From assembly GCF_009738225.1 (NCBI RefSeq), contig NZ_CP018187.1, positions 1,808,501 through 1,872,500 on the forward strand: a stretch of 64,000 bases of DNA. Direction: 5' to 3'. The notes under the pieces are model-generated. The model saw only the letters and a list, made by a program, of their open reading frames with translations. It did no database searches and was not told where the DNA came from. Positions 1 to 7,625 of the stretch are shown in pieces. The stretch's first letter is position 1, and each line of letters opens with the position of its first letter. The position numbers and the translations under genes are program-made. The stretch is from Streptococcus salivarius. Lineage in GTDB: Bacteria > Bacillota > Bacilli > Lactobacillales > Streptococcaceae.

Positions 1-554
1 ATTAAGGTAACAACGGCTGTTTTTGGCTTAGCCAAGGTTGACAAGAGGTGAATGTCTCCCATGTGGTCTTGCCCCATCTCAAGGACGATTTTCTCCGTAT
101 CATCAGGCATGTGGAGGGCTGTATAAGGAAGACCAATCTCATTGTTGTAATTGCCTTGGGTTTTGTAAGTACGATAGGTTGTTGCCAAGATATCATGAAT
201 CATGTCCTTGGTTGTTGTCTTACCATTAGAACCAGTCACAGCAATAACATCAACCTCAGTCTTTTCAAGATAGTAGGCAGCTAGCTTTTGGAATGCTTCA
301 AGAGCGTCATCAACTAGGATGTGGACTTGATCAGCTGGTAATTCTTTTTCTGTGAAAGTCGCTAGAGCACCATTGTCAAAGGCTGTTTGGATAAAATCAT
401 GCCCGTCACGCGCACCTTTTAGTGGCAAAAAGAGGTCGCCCGCTGTAATCTTACGGCTATCAAACTCAATCTGGTTAATGGCAACATCTTCATAGGCTGT
501 GACATCATTTTTAGCGCCAACAACCTTGGCAATTTCATGGAGTGTCAGTTTCAT
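1..554 (-). CDS. murF: UDP-N-acetylmuramoyl-tripeptide--D-alanyl-D-alanine ligase (N-terminal part)
   Basis: The last cytoplasmic step of UDP-MurNAc-pentapeptide synthesis: MurF adds D-Ala-D-Ala, the product of Ddl, to the tripeptide. The reading frame starts at ATG 554 (MKLTLHEIAKVVGA) and runs off the left edge, so about 184 N-terminal residues are present. Visible are the Mur-ligase N-domain (DSRKITAGDLFLPLKG) and the ATP-binding loop TGSNGKTTTKDM, followed by NYNNEIGLP. In pneumococcus murF directly follows ddl; here about 5.6 kb of accessory genes lie between them. The frame has no stop within the window. Confidence 0.93.
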   Translation of the reverse strand, partial: MKLTLHEIAKVVGAKNDVTAYEDVAINQIEFDSRKITAGDLFLPLKGARDGHDFIQTAFDNGALATFTEKELPADQVHILVDDALEAFQKLAAYYLEKTEVDVIAVTGSNGKTTTKDMIHDILATTYRTYKTQGNYNNEIGLPYTALHMPDDTEKIVLEMGQDHMGDIHLLSTLAKPKTAVVTL

Positions 555-624
555 CTTAAAATCCTCTGTTTTATTTTTACAAGTCTGGCAAGAAATAAGA
601 TTTTCTTGCCTGCAATCACTTCCA

Positions 625-676
625 ATTATATCACAAATCAGGCTAGCTTTTGCTTGGAAGACGAATTTGTTACAAT
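625..676. promoter_or_regulatory. Divergent promoter region of murF and the membrane-protein triplet
   Basis: On the minus strand an extended -10 (TGATATAAT, TATAAT at 625-630) points toward murF. On the plus strand a TACAAT at 671-676 lies 20 bases upstream of ATG 697, with only a poor -35 (TTTTGC, 648-653) 17 bases upstream. The two transcription units diverge here. Confidence 0.45.
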
Positions 677-696
677 GGTTGATGAAAGGATTAGGC

Positions 697-1392
697 ATGA
701 CAAAGAAAAAATTAGTCAATCTCTCTAAGGGAGAGGAAAATATAAATAGCGACTGTCAAAGTATCGAAGAACCTAAAGGGTGGCGCTTTAATTGGAGAAA
801 GTTCATCATACTAGAACCAACAGCTGAATTGATTATTTTAGTGCTGATTGCACTGCTATGGGGTGGCTTTTATTACTACAAGCACTATACGGTCAATGAA
901 GATAACATTTATGGTCTCTGGCAGTCTGATCATCATAAGTTAGCGATTTCCTATAAGCATATTCGGAAACGAGGAAATATCGACTGGCAAGTCGTACAGG
1001 ATGGTAAGTATATTATCTATGCTGCTAGAACTCGCCCAGTCAAACGGCTTAATGACGGAACTCTTCACATGGAGCTCTACACTGTGGAAGGCTACCTGAC
1101 AGACCTACCCACCAAGGACGGCTTCAGCTATATGGATTTCTATCTTCGCAAAAACAATTATCTTACCTATGATGGCGAGTCCTACAAGCGTATCAATTCT
1201 GGAAACAAGTCCATCACTTGGAAAGATGGTTCCACCAGCCCTTATGGTGAACGGAAAACAACTATAGATGAGGTTTTTGAAGCCCTCTATTTGATACTTA
1301 TGGGGATTTGCTCAGTTCTTATCATTATAGAGGCTCGGCAAAAGAGGAGAGAAAAACTAAGTGAGACACCAATCAAAAAGAAAATACGCTGA
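697..1392 (+). CDS. Two-pass membrane protein with extracytoplasmic domain, paralog 1 of 3
   Basis: Function not recognised. The frame is open further upstream, but ATG 697 has an AAAGGA ribosome site 6 bases before it, giving 231 residues. A hydrophobic segment lies at about residues 43-62 and another near the C-terminus, with a roughly 130-residue domain between them. That domain carries motifs shared with the next two genes: IYGLWQS, KLAISY, VQDGKY, DGTLHMELY, DLPTKDG, NYLTYDGESYKRI and ITWKDGSTSPYGER. The N-terminal cytoplasmic part (acidic, MTKKKLVNLSKGEEN) differs from the other two. The end overlaps the start of paralog 2 by 32 bases, suggesting translational coupling. Confidence 0.8.
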   Translation: MTKKKLVNLSKGEENINSDCQSIEEPKGWRFNWRKFIILEPTAELIILVLIALLWGGFYYYKHYTVNEDNIYGLWQSDHHKLAISYKHIRKRGNIDWQVVQDGKYIIYAARTRPVKRLNDGTLHMELYTVEGYLTDLPTKDGFSYMDFYLRKNNYLTYDGESYKRINSGNKSITWKDGSTSPYGERKTTIDEVFEALYLILMGICSVLIIIEARQKRREKLSETPIKKKIR

Positions 1393-2053
1393 CCGAAAGA
1401 AACTCAACCGAAAATATCATTCACAAAAAGCATATCGAAAAGAACAAAAACGTAAAACGGGATGGCGAGCACGCTGGGATAAATTTACAGACCGTCTAGT
1501 CAATGTGTTTATGATATGTTTCCTACTCATGATACCGATTTTCATCGTCCATATGATTTTCTTTGACGATGGGGTTTATAAAGATGGTATCTACGGTCTG
1601 TGGCAATCTGAAAATCATCAGCTTGCCATATCCTACGAAAGAGGGCGCAAAGGAAGTAAGCGTGATTGGGATATTGTTCAAGATGGAAATGTCCTCATTA
1701 AAAATGCACGCATCGATGATATTAAACGCTTCGAGGATGGTACCCTCTACATTGAAGTTTACGCTGAGGAACGCCTGCTTTCAGACCTCCCCGCTAAAAA
1801 CGGCCTTAACTATTTGAATATGTACGTTCGTAAAGACAATTACCTGACCTATAATGGTGAATCTTACAAACTGATTGATGATGAAAACAAGAGCATTACC
1901 TGGAAAGATGGTTCAAAATCCCCTTACGGTCAACGAATAACCTTGTTTGATCGTCTGGAACCTTATATCGTATTTGGAATGTTTGGAAGCTTGCTTATAT
2001 ATGTCCTTTTCGTTGAATGGAAAATCAAAAGAAAATATAAAAAGGAAAAATAG
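1361..2053 (+). CDS. Two-pass membrane protein with extracytoplasmic domain, paralog 2 of 3
   Basis: Function not recognised. The GTG start at 1361 lies inside the end of paralog 1, with AGAGGAG upstream at 1343-1349; 230 residues. A highly basic N-terminus (RHQSKRKYADRKK, then KTGWRARWDKF) precedes a hydrophobic stretch (about residues 45-65), an external domain with the family motifs (IYGLWQSENHQLAISY, IVQDGNVLIKNAR, YLTYNGESYK, ITWKDGSKSPYGQR) and a C-terminal membrane segment followed by Lys/Arg. It is closer to paralog 3 than to paralog 1, which fits two successive duplications. Confidence 0.8.
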   Translation: MRHQSKRKYADRKKLNRKYHSQKAYRKEQKRKTGWRARWDKFTDRLVNVFMICFLLMIPIFIVHMIFFDDGVYKDGIYGLWQSENHQLAISYERGRKGSKRDWDIVQDGNVLIKNARIDDIKRFEDGTLYIEVYAEERLLSDLPAKNGLNYLNMYVRKDNYLTYNGESYKLIDDENKSITWKDGSKSPYGQRITLFDRLEPYIVFGMFGSLLIYVLFVEWKIKRKYKKEK

Positions 2054-2058
2054 GTTAA

Positions 2059-2742
2059 ATGAGGCATCAAATAAAGAAAAAATATAGTGATCAACAGGAA
2101 ATTGATAGAAAAGATCATTCACAAAATGAATATCGAAGAACACAAAAGTACAAAACTGGATGGCGAGCACGTTGGGGTAAATTCAAAGACCGTTTAGTCA
2201 AGATTTTGAGGATTTGTTTTCTATTCATGGTACCTATAGTCACCATCTATCTTAGATGCTTTTATGATGGTATCAGTGAAAATAGTATCTACGGGCTATG
2301 GCAGTCTGAAAATCACAAGCTTGCTATTTCCTATAACGAAGGAGGAAAAAGTCGTAAGTACGATTGGGAAATTATACAAGATGGAAAACTCCTTATCAAA
2401 AATGCTCGAACTCAGAAAATTAAAGGTCTTAAAGATGGAACCATCTACATTGAAGTTTACGCCAAGGAAAGTCTGTTCTCAGACCTTCCCACAAAGAACG
2501 GCCATAACTATTTGAATATGTATGTACGGAAGGATCATTATTTGACTTATAATGGTGAGTCCTACAAAAGGATTGATGATAGGGACAAAACCATTACTTG
2601 GAAAGATGGCTCTACCTCGGTCTATGGTGAACGCAAAACTTTTTTTGATTATATTGAACCATTTCTTTTTTGGGGAATGATGGGAGCCCTTTTCTTGTCA
2701 TGTATTGTCATTTGTTGGAGAAACATAAAAAGCAAAAAGTGA
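2059..2742 (+). CDS. Two-pass membrane protein with extracytoplasmic domain, paralog 3 of 3
   Basis: Function not recognised. ATG 2059 is 5 bases after the stop of paralog 2, inside an AAAAGG-containing leader; 227 residues. It shares the basic head (MRHQIKKKYSDQQ, KTGWRARWGKFKDRLVK), the first membrane segment, the external domain (IYGLWQSENHKLAISY, EIIQDGKLLIKNAR, DLPTKNGHNYLNMYVRK, ITWKDGSTSVYGERK) and the terminal membrane segment. It is the last gene of the unit and is followed by a strong hairpin terminator. The family resembles small streptococcal membrane proteins with no assigned role. Confidence 0.8.
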   Translation: MRHQIKKKYSDQQEIDRKDHSQNEYRRTQKYKTGWRARWGKFKDRLVKILRICFLFMVPIVTIYLRCFYDGISENSIYGLWQSENHKLAISYNEGGKSRKYDWEIIQDGKLLIKNARTQKIKGLKDGTIYIEVYAKESLFSDLPTKNGHNYLNMYVRKDHYLTYNGESYKRIDDRDKTITWKDGSTSVYGERKTFFDYIEPFLFWGMMGALFLSCIVICWRNIKSKK

Positions 2743-2768
2743 GAAAAAAATCACCCTAAAACAAGTAA

Positions 2769-2816
2769 AACCACCCCTGCTGCTAGCTGAGCTAGATAGC
2801 CACGGGGTGGTTGTTT
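2769..2816. terminator. Rho-independent terminator, probably bidirectional
   Basis: Perfect 9-bp stem AACCACCCC (2769-2777) / GGGGTGGTT (2804-2812) followed by GTTTTATT. It sits between the plus-strand triplet and the minus-strand transporter operon that converges on it. Confidence 0.8.
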
Positions 2817-2860
2817 TATTCTCATTAAGCAAGACTTGCCTCTTACGAAGGCTGTCAGTC

Positions 2861-3715
2861 TTATTTCACTTCGCCACCTTCAACCACGAGGTCATCAGCT
2901 TTAGCTGCATCACCGTAAGTTGGACGAAGTGTTTTTTCATAATCTTTGTGGAAGAAATTCTCTTTACCAAGTTTCTTAATGTCTTTATTGATAAAGTCAA
3001 GGAGTTCTTTGTTACCTTTTTGAACGGCTGGGGCAATGGTATCTGGGTTACCAAGTGATGTGATTCCTACTTCATAACCTTTATTTTCTAGAGCCCAAGC
3101 AAGAACTTCTGTATTATCAGTTGAGAAGGCATCGCCACGACCATCAAGGAGGGCTTGGTAAGCATCGCTATATTGGTCATACTTTTGCAATTTGATATTT
3201 GGGTAGTTCTTTTCAAAGTAAGTTTCAGCAGTTGTTCCCTTAGTAACAATCAAAGTCTTACCTTCAAGCTCTTTAACGTCCTTAATGACCTTGTCTTTAG
3301 GTGACACCACACCGATTGAGACTTTCATGTAAGGAAGGGCAAAGTCCACTTGTTTCTTACGTTCATCAGTTACTGTAAAGTTGGCAAGGGTAATATCTAC
3401 CTTGTTTGAAATCAAGAATTCTGCACGGTTGGCCGCATCTACTGAGACGTATTTAGGTTTAACACCCAAATCTTTGGCCAAACGGTTCCCAAGTTCAATA
3501 TCGTAACCTTGGTAAGCACCCTTGTTATCTACATAACCGAAAGGTTTCTTGTCCGCAAAGACGGCGATACGGAGTTCACCACTCTTCTTAATTTCTTCGA
3601 TGGTACGTGCTTTGGCTGTTGATTTACCAGAGCTACTGTTACTTGAGCAAGCAGTCACTGCCACCAAGGCAAAGACGAGGGCTAATAGGGCAAAAATTTT
3701 CTTTGTTAATTTCAT
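2861..3715 (-). CDS. Amino-acid ABC transporter substrate-binding lipoprotein
   Basis: Extracytoplasmic solute-binding protein of family 3 (polar amino acids). The 284-residue precursor has a signal peptide with lipobox VTAC (Cys about residue 23), so it should be lipid-anchored. The family signature GYDIELGNRLAKDLG lies near residue 69, and ANFTVTDERKKQVDFALPY is typical of glutamate/glutamine/cystine binders. It is last in a minus-strand operon after the ATPase and two permeases. RBS GGAGATATTT precedes ATG 3715. The exact substrate cannot be read from the sequence; glutamate/aspartate or cysteine are likely. Confidence 0.9.
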   Translation of the reverse strand: MKLTKKIFALLALVFALVAVTACSSNSSSGKSTAKARTIEEIKKSGELRIAVFADKKPFGYVDNKGAYQGYDIELGNRLAKDLGVKPKYVSVDAANRAEFLISNKVDITLANFTVTDERKKQVDFALPYMKVSIGVVSPKDKVIKDVKELEGKTLIVTKGTTAETYFEKNYPNIKLQKYDQYSDAYQALLDGRGDAFSTDNTEVLAWALENKGYEVGITSLGNPDTIAPAVQKGNKELLDFINKDIKKLGKENFFHKDYEKTLRPTYGDAAKADDLVVEGGEVK

Positions 3716-3757
3716 AAATATCTCCTAAAATATTATATTTTCACTAAAAACAATGGG

Positions 3758-4516
3758 TTACAAATAGGCACCAAACTGACTGAAATCAAAGACATTGAGG
3801 AACTCTTGAGCTCGCTGTGTCTTTGGATGATTGAAGAATTCTTCAGCAGTACCTTCCTCAGCGATGACTCCCTTATCCATAAAGATAATACGGTCAGCGA
3901 TGGCACGCGCAAACTGAAGCTCATGGGTCACAATCAACATGGTCCGTCCTTCTTGAGCGAGGTCATTGATCAATTCCAGAACCTCACGAACCATCTCAGG
4001 GTCAAGCGACGCCGTCACCTCGTCAAAGAGGATAACTTCAGGATGCATGAGCAGGGAACGGACAATGGCCACACGCTGCTTTTGACCACCTGACAGTTGT
4101 CGTGCGAAGCTATGCTTCTTGTCCAGAAGTCCCACACGGTCCAAAAGTTTCTCAGCCTCCGCAATGACTTCTTCCTTATTACGCCCCTGAGCTTTGACCG
4201 GCCCCAAAATCAGATTTTGCAGGATGTCCAAATGTGGAAAGAGGTCATAACTTTGAAAGACCATTCCGATTTTCTGACGAATCAGATGAAAATCCTTCTT
4301 ACTGCCAGTGATAGACTTGCCATCCAGGAGAATATCGCCTCCTTGAATGGTCTCCAAGCCATTGATGCAACGTAGCAAGGTCGATTTCCCACAACCTGAG
4401 GAACCCAAGATAACAACGACTTCACCTTGTTTAATATCCAAGGAGATGCCTTTGAGAATCTCATTGTCCCCAAAGGACTTTTTCAAATCCTTGATTTGTA
4501 AAATGCTTTCTGTCAT
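3758..4516 (-). CDS. Polar amino-acid ABC transporter ATP-binding protein
   Basis: ATPase subunit powering the neighbouring permeases. Walker A GSSGCGKST, Q-loop, signature LSGGQKQRVAI, Walker B VILFDEVTASLD (DEVTAS in place of the common DEPTSA, as in many amino-acid importers) and the switch His in IVTHEL are all present. I start it at ATG 4516 (MTESILQI), which has GGAGGAATTAAG in front; 252 residues. The permease stop codon at 4518-4520 is one base away, so translation is probably coupled. Confidence 0.93.
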   Translation of the reverse strand: MTESILQIKDLKKSFGDNEILKGISLDIKQGEVVVILGSSGCGKSTLLRCINGLETIQGGDILLDGKSITGSKKDFHLIRQKIGMVFQSYDLFPHLDILQNLILGPVKAQGRNKEEVIAEAEKLLDRVGLLDKKHSFARQLSGGQKQRVAIVRSLLMHPEVILFDEVTASLDPEMVREVLELINDLAQEGRTMLIVTHELQFARAIADRIIFMDKGVIAEEGTAEEFFNHPKTQRAQEFLNVFDFSQFGAYL

Positions 4517-4517
4517 C

Positions 4518-5195
4518 TTAATTCCTCCAACGATTTTCAAGATAAGTAGACAGCTTAGATACTGGGTAACAAATGGCAAAATAAAGAATCAAAATCGTGC
4601 CATAAATCCAGAAAGAAGCTGTTGGAATAGTCAGACGGTTACTGTCGATAATCTGCTGACCAACCTTGGTCACCTCAACCACGCCAATCAAAACCACCAA
4701 GGACGTAGTCTTAATCATCCGTGTCACCAGGTTAATAGCCTGAGGCAACAAGCGACGCAAGACTTGTGGAATAATCACATAGGTATAAAGTTGCCCATTG
4801 GTCAAGCCAAGGGCCCTTCCGCTCTCAAACTGGTGTCTAGGTAGCGACGTGATTGACCCACGCACCAAATCACCCATCTCAGCCGTTCCCCAAAGGGTAA
4901 AGACGATAATAGCCGATAGCTCGCCTGAGATATTGATGTTAAAGTTCCTAGCCAGACCAAAATAAACAATAAAGAGCAAGACCAACTGGGGCATGATACG
5001 AATAAATTCCAGATAAATACGTGACAAGAAACGAATAATCTTAGACTTCGAAGTCATGACAATCCCAAAAAGTGTTCCTAGTAAAAGGGACAGAAGAACC
5101 GAGACGATGGAAATTCCAATAGTTACGCCTAAACCTTGTAAGATACGTAGGAAATTATTCCCCTGAAGAAGAACCTGAAAGCCCGAATCCTGCAT
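4518..5195 (-). CDS. Polar amino-acid ABC transporter permease (second)
   Basis: Inner-membrane permease of the His/Glu/Gln/Arg family, 225 residues, with the EAA-type loop E-x-GRALGLTNGQLYTYVIIPQVLRRLLPQ. An upstream in-frame ATG at 5213 overlaps the AAAGGAGG ribosome site, so the true start is ATG 5195 (MQDSGFQVLL). Its 5' end overlaps the preceding permease gene by 41 bases. It should form a heterodimer with that permease. Confidence 0.9.
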   Translation of the reverse strand: MQDSGFQVLLQGNNFLRILQGLGVTIGISIVSVLLSLLLGTLFGIVMTSKSKIIRFLSRIYLEFIRIMPQLVLLFIVYFGLARNFNINISGELSAIIVFTLWGTAEMGDLVRGSITSLPRHQFESGRALGLTNGQLYTYVIIPQVLRRLLPQAINLVTRMIKTTSLVVLIGVVEVTKVGQQIIDSNRLTIPTASFWIYGTILILYFAICYPVSKLSTYLENRWRN

Positions 5196-5835
5196 AGCGT
5201 AACCTCCTTTCAATCCAACTAAAGACTAGAGAAATCGGCAGCAACATCAAGAGATAAGCCACCACCAACATGCCTAGAGCCACATCCGTTTCGTAGTAAA
5301 GACCAATCAAATCCTTGGCCACATACATCAGATCCGCCAAGGCTACCGCTGAGAATACTGACGTTTCCTTGATAAGGAAGATGACGTTAGCACTAAATGA
5401 CGGAAGCGCCACAGCCACTGCCTGAGGAAGGACCACATAGCGAAAGACTTGGAATGGCGTCAAACCAATAGACAACCCCACTTCATGCTGGGTCTGACTA
5501 ACAGCCTCTAGGCCACTTCGGAAGGACTCCGCCATATAGGAACCACCCAAGAAAATCAAACCTACCACAGCACAAGCCTCTGACGATAGAACCAAACCTA
5601 TACGAGGCAAGCCAAAGTAGAGAAAGAAAAGCTGAATCAAGAGCGGCGTATTACGAGATAACTCAATATAAGCCGTCGAAAGCTGACTCAAAATCGGCAC
5701 TCGGTAATGACGAATAACACTCACCACCAAGCCCAAAAGGAAGGAACCAAGAATCCCCAGAACGGCAATATGTAAAGTTAAAAAGAATGCCTTCTGATAA
5801 AAGGGCAAATACTGTTGAACAATGGACCAGTCCAA
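5155..5835 (-). CDS. Polar amino-acid ABC transporter permease (first)
   Basis: First gene of the four-gene importer operon; 226 residues starting MDWSIVQQYLPF, with a GAGGAGG-type site just upstream (5841-5848). Several hydrophobic helices and the cytoplasmic EAA-loop signature EVGLSIGLTPFQVFRYVVLPQAVAVALP mark the family. Gene order permease-permease-ATPase-binding protein is usual for amino-acid importers. Confidence 0.9.
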   Translation of the reverse strand: MDWSIVQQYLPFYQKAFFLTLHIAVLGILGSFLLGLVVSVIRHYRVPILSQLSTAYIELSRNTPLLIQLFFLYFGLPRIGLVLSSEACAVVGLIFLGGSYMAESFRSGLEAVSQTQHEVGLSIGLTPFQVFRYVVLPQAVAVALPSFSANVIFLIKETSVFSAVALADLMYVAKDLIGLYYETDVALGMLVVAYLLMLLPISLVFSWIERRLRYAGFGLSGSSSGE

Positions 5836-5850
5836 AACTTACCTCCTCAT

Positions 5851-5990
5851 TTAAGATACAAAAGGCGTGTAAAATTTCGTCAACACTTGCTGACTGCCAT
5901 CTACTTCTAGCCCTTTGACCTTCACTCGCCTCTGATAATCATCGCGATACGCAAATCTTCATCAAACACGAACGAGTTGCTTTATTTCAT
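5851..5990 (-). pseudogene. Possible C-terminal gene remnant upstream of the permease operon
   Basis: Just upstream of the first permease the minus strand reads, without a start codon, YRDDYQRRVKVKGLEVDG and on to a TAA at 5851-5853. A neighbouring frame immediately before it reads SNSFVFDEDLRIA. Joining the two needs one frameshift. The amino-acid character is protein-like rather than random. I cannot name the parent gene; chance is not excluded. Confidence 0.25.
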
Positions 5991-6102
5991 TTGAAACGTT
6001 AGATTTATTCTACCACCTGTTAGATTATTTGGATAATATGTATTTTTTATCGAGGTGATAAAGAAAAGATATAAATAAAATCTGGATTTCTGTAAAGAAA
6101 AA

Positions 6103-6142
6103 AACACCTCAGTCTCAGAGATTTCTCCAAGACTAAGATGTT
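6103..6142 (-). terminator. Rho-independent terminator of ddl
   Basis: On the minus strand AACATCTTAGTCT pairs with AGACTGAGGTGTT (two G-U pairs) and is followed by seven T residues. Confidence 0.85.
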
Positions 6143-6162
6143 TGTGTTCTAAATCATATTTC

Positions 6163-7209
6163 TTAAATCAAATGGCTTTCACGTTTATCAAACATTTCTT
6201 GTCCCAAGTCTACCAATTCCTTGATAAGGTCTGAGTAAGAAAGTCCCATATTTTCCCAAAGAAGTGGGTACATTGACCATTGGGTGAAACCTGGCATGGT
6301 GTTGAGCTCGTTAAGGTAGATGGCTCCATCCTCTGTCAGGAAGAAATCACAGCGGGCAAGACCACAACCACCGAGAGCACGGAAGGCCTTAGCCGCATAG
6401 GCACGCATTTGTGTCATGACTTCTGCAGGCACGTGAGCTGGGATGTCCATGGTAATCTTATTGTCAATGTACTTGGCTTGGTAGTCATAGAAAGCCACAT
6501 CTTTGACTACTTCACCTGGATCAGTCGTTTTGACATTTGTATTGCCAAGGATACCAACCTCGATTTCTCGGGCAACCACACCTTGCTCAATCAAGATACG
6601 ACTATCATATTTGAGAGCCAAATCAATCGCTGCACGAAGCTCTGCTTCATTTTCAGCTTTAGAAATCCCAACAGATGACCCCATGTTAGCAGGTTTGACA
6701 AACACTGGGAAGGTCAATTTTTCAAGCGTTTCAGCTACTGCTACTTCCAAATCTTCACCCTCGATGAAGACTGTGTAGGCAACCTGAGGCACACCAGCAA
6801 CTTCAAGAATATGCTTGGTCATAATCTTGTCCATAGCCACACTTGAAGAAAGAACATTAGTACCCACATATGGCAATTTGAGGGTTTCGAGGAAACCTTG
6901 GATAGAACCATCCTCACCCATAGGACCATGAAGAACTGGGAATACCACAGCGCCTTCTTCATAAATATCGCTTGGTTTGATAGCCTGACTAGCCACAACT
7001 GTGTCATTAGTCATGAGCTTCTCGTCATCACCTGGTATTTCTGTAAATTCTTGTGTTTTAATAAAATCACCAGACTGAGTGATAAAGTAGGTTTTAACCT
7101 CAAATGCGCTGTAATCCACCGCACGCATAACACTCTCAGCTGAGAGCACAGACACTTCACGTTCTGCTGAACGTCCACCGTAGAGAAGGATAAGGGTTTG
7201 TTTAGACAT
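6163..7209 (-). CDS. ddl: D-alanine--D-alanine ligase
   Basis: ATP-dependent ligation of two D-alanines, supplying MurF. At 348 residues it is the usual length. ATP-grasp features are clear: [11 protein letters not shown] at the N-terminus, [30 protein letters not shown] (the Tyr-containing loop typical of D-Ala rather than D-Lac ligases) and the metal-binding [10 protein letters not shown] near the C-terminus. Start ATG 7209 ([12 protein letters not shown]). It has its own terminator, so here it is not cotranscribed with murF as in pneumococcus. The gene upstream is copZ rather than recR. Confidence 0.96.
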   Translation of the reverse strand: MSKQTLILLYGGRSAEREVSVLSAESVMRAVDYSAFEVKTYFITQSGDFIKTQEFTEIPGDDEKLMTNDTVVASQAIKPSDIYEEGAVVFPVLHGPMGEDGSIQGFLETLKLPYVGTNVLSSSVAMDKIMTKHILEVAGVPQVAYTVFIEGEDLEVAVAETLEKLTFPVFVKPANMGSSVGISKAENEAELRAAIDLALKYDSRILIEQGVVAREIEVGILGNTNVKTTDPGEVVKDVAFYDYQAKYIDNKITMDIPAHVPAEVMTQMRAYAAKAFRALGGCGLARCDFFLTEDGAIYLNELNTMPGFTQWSMYPLLWENMGLSYSDLIKELVDLGQEMFDKRESHLI

Positions 7210-7318
7210 AGGTATACCGTTTTCTTTTCTTGATTTTCTAGTCTCAATTTTGAGAACATAATTACTTTAATCATATCACAAAAGGAAGGGATTTTCAAAA
7301 AGATTATGGGCAGAAAAA

Positions 7319-7336
7319 AACAGCCTAAGAGCTGTT
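7319..7336 (-). terminator. Terminator of the cop operon
   Basis: Short hairpin AACAGC / GCTGTT on the minus strand followed by at least eight T residues (7311-7320 on the plus strand are A-rich), 12 bases after the copZ stop. Confidence 0.65.
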
Positions 7337-7347
7337 ATTTTCCTGTC

Positions 7348-7551
7348 TTAAATTTCGTCACCAAGCTCGAACTTAGTGCCTTTGAGGGCACGTTTGAGAG
7401 ACCACTTCCATGGTTTCCCTTCAATAGTGACTTGTTTGTTTTCGAGGTCAACTTGAACCTTGTCTACGCCTTTGACAGCAGAGAGTTTTTCGGTAACGGT
7501 GTTAACACAGCCTTGGCATTTCATTCCTGTAATGTTATATGTTTTTGTCAT
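7348..7551 (-). CDS. copZ: Copper chaperone (HMA domain)
   Basis: Cytoplasmic copper carrier of 67 residues, a single heavy-metal-associated domain with the copper-binding MKCQGC motif at residues 10-15. It hands Cu(I) to CopA and to the CopY repressor. It is the last gene of copY-copA-copZ, 74 bases after copA. The fold length is normal for the family (66-70 residues). Confidence 0.93.
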   Translation of the reverse strand: MTKTYNITGMKCQGCVNTVTEKLSAVKGVDKVQVDLENKQVTIEGKPWKWSLKRALKGTKFELGDEI

Positions 7552-7625
7552 TTTTCTTTCTTCCTTTTCTTTAAATTGTTTTTTGATACACGTCTTAATT
7601 GATAGAGGGCATAAGCAATCGACAC

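Noticed and set aside
5990..6060. CodY or other operator before the amino-acid transporter
   Set aside because: No match to the CodY consensus and no clear dyad; only an ordinary AT-rich leader.
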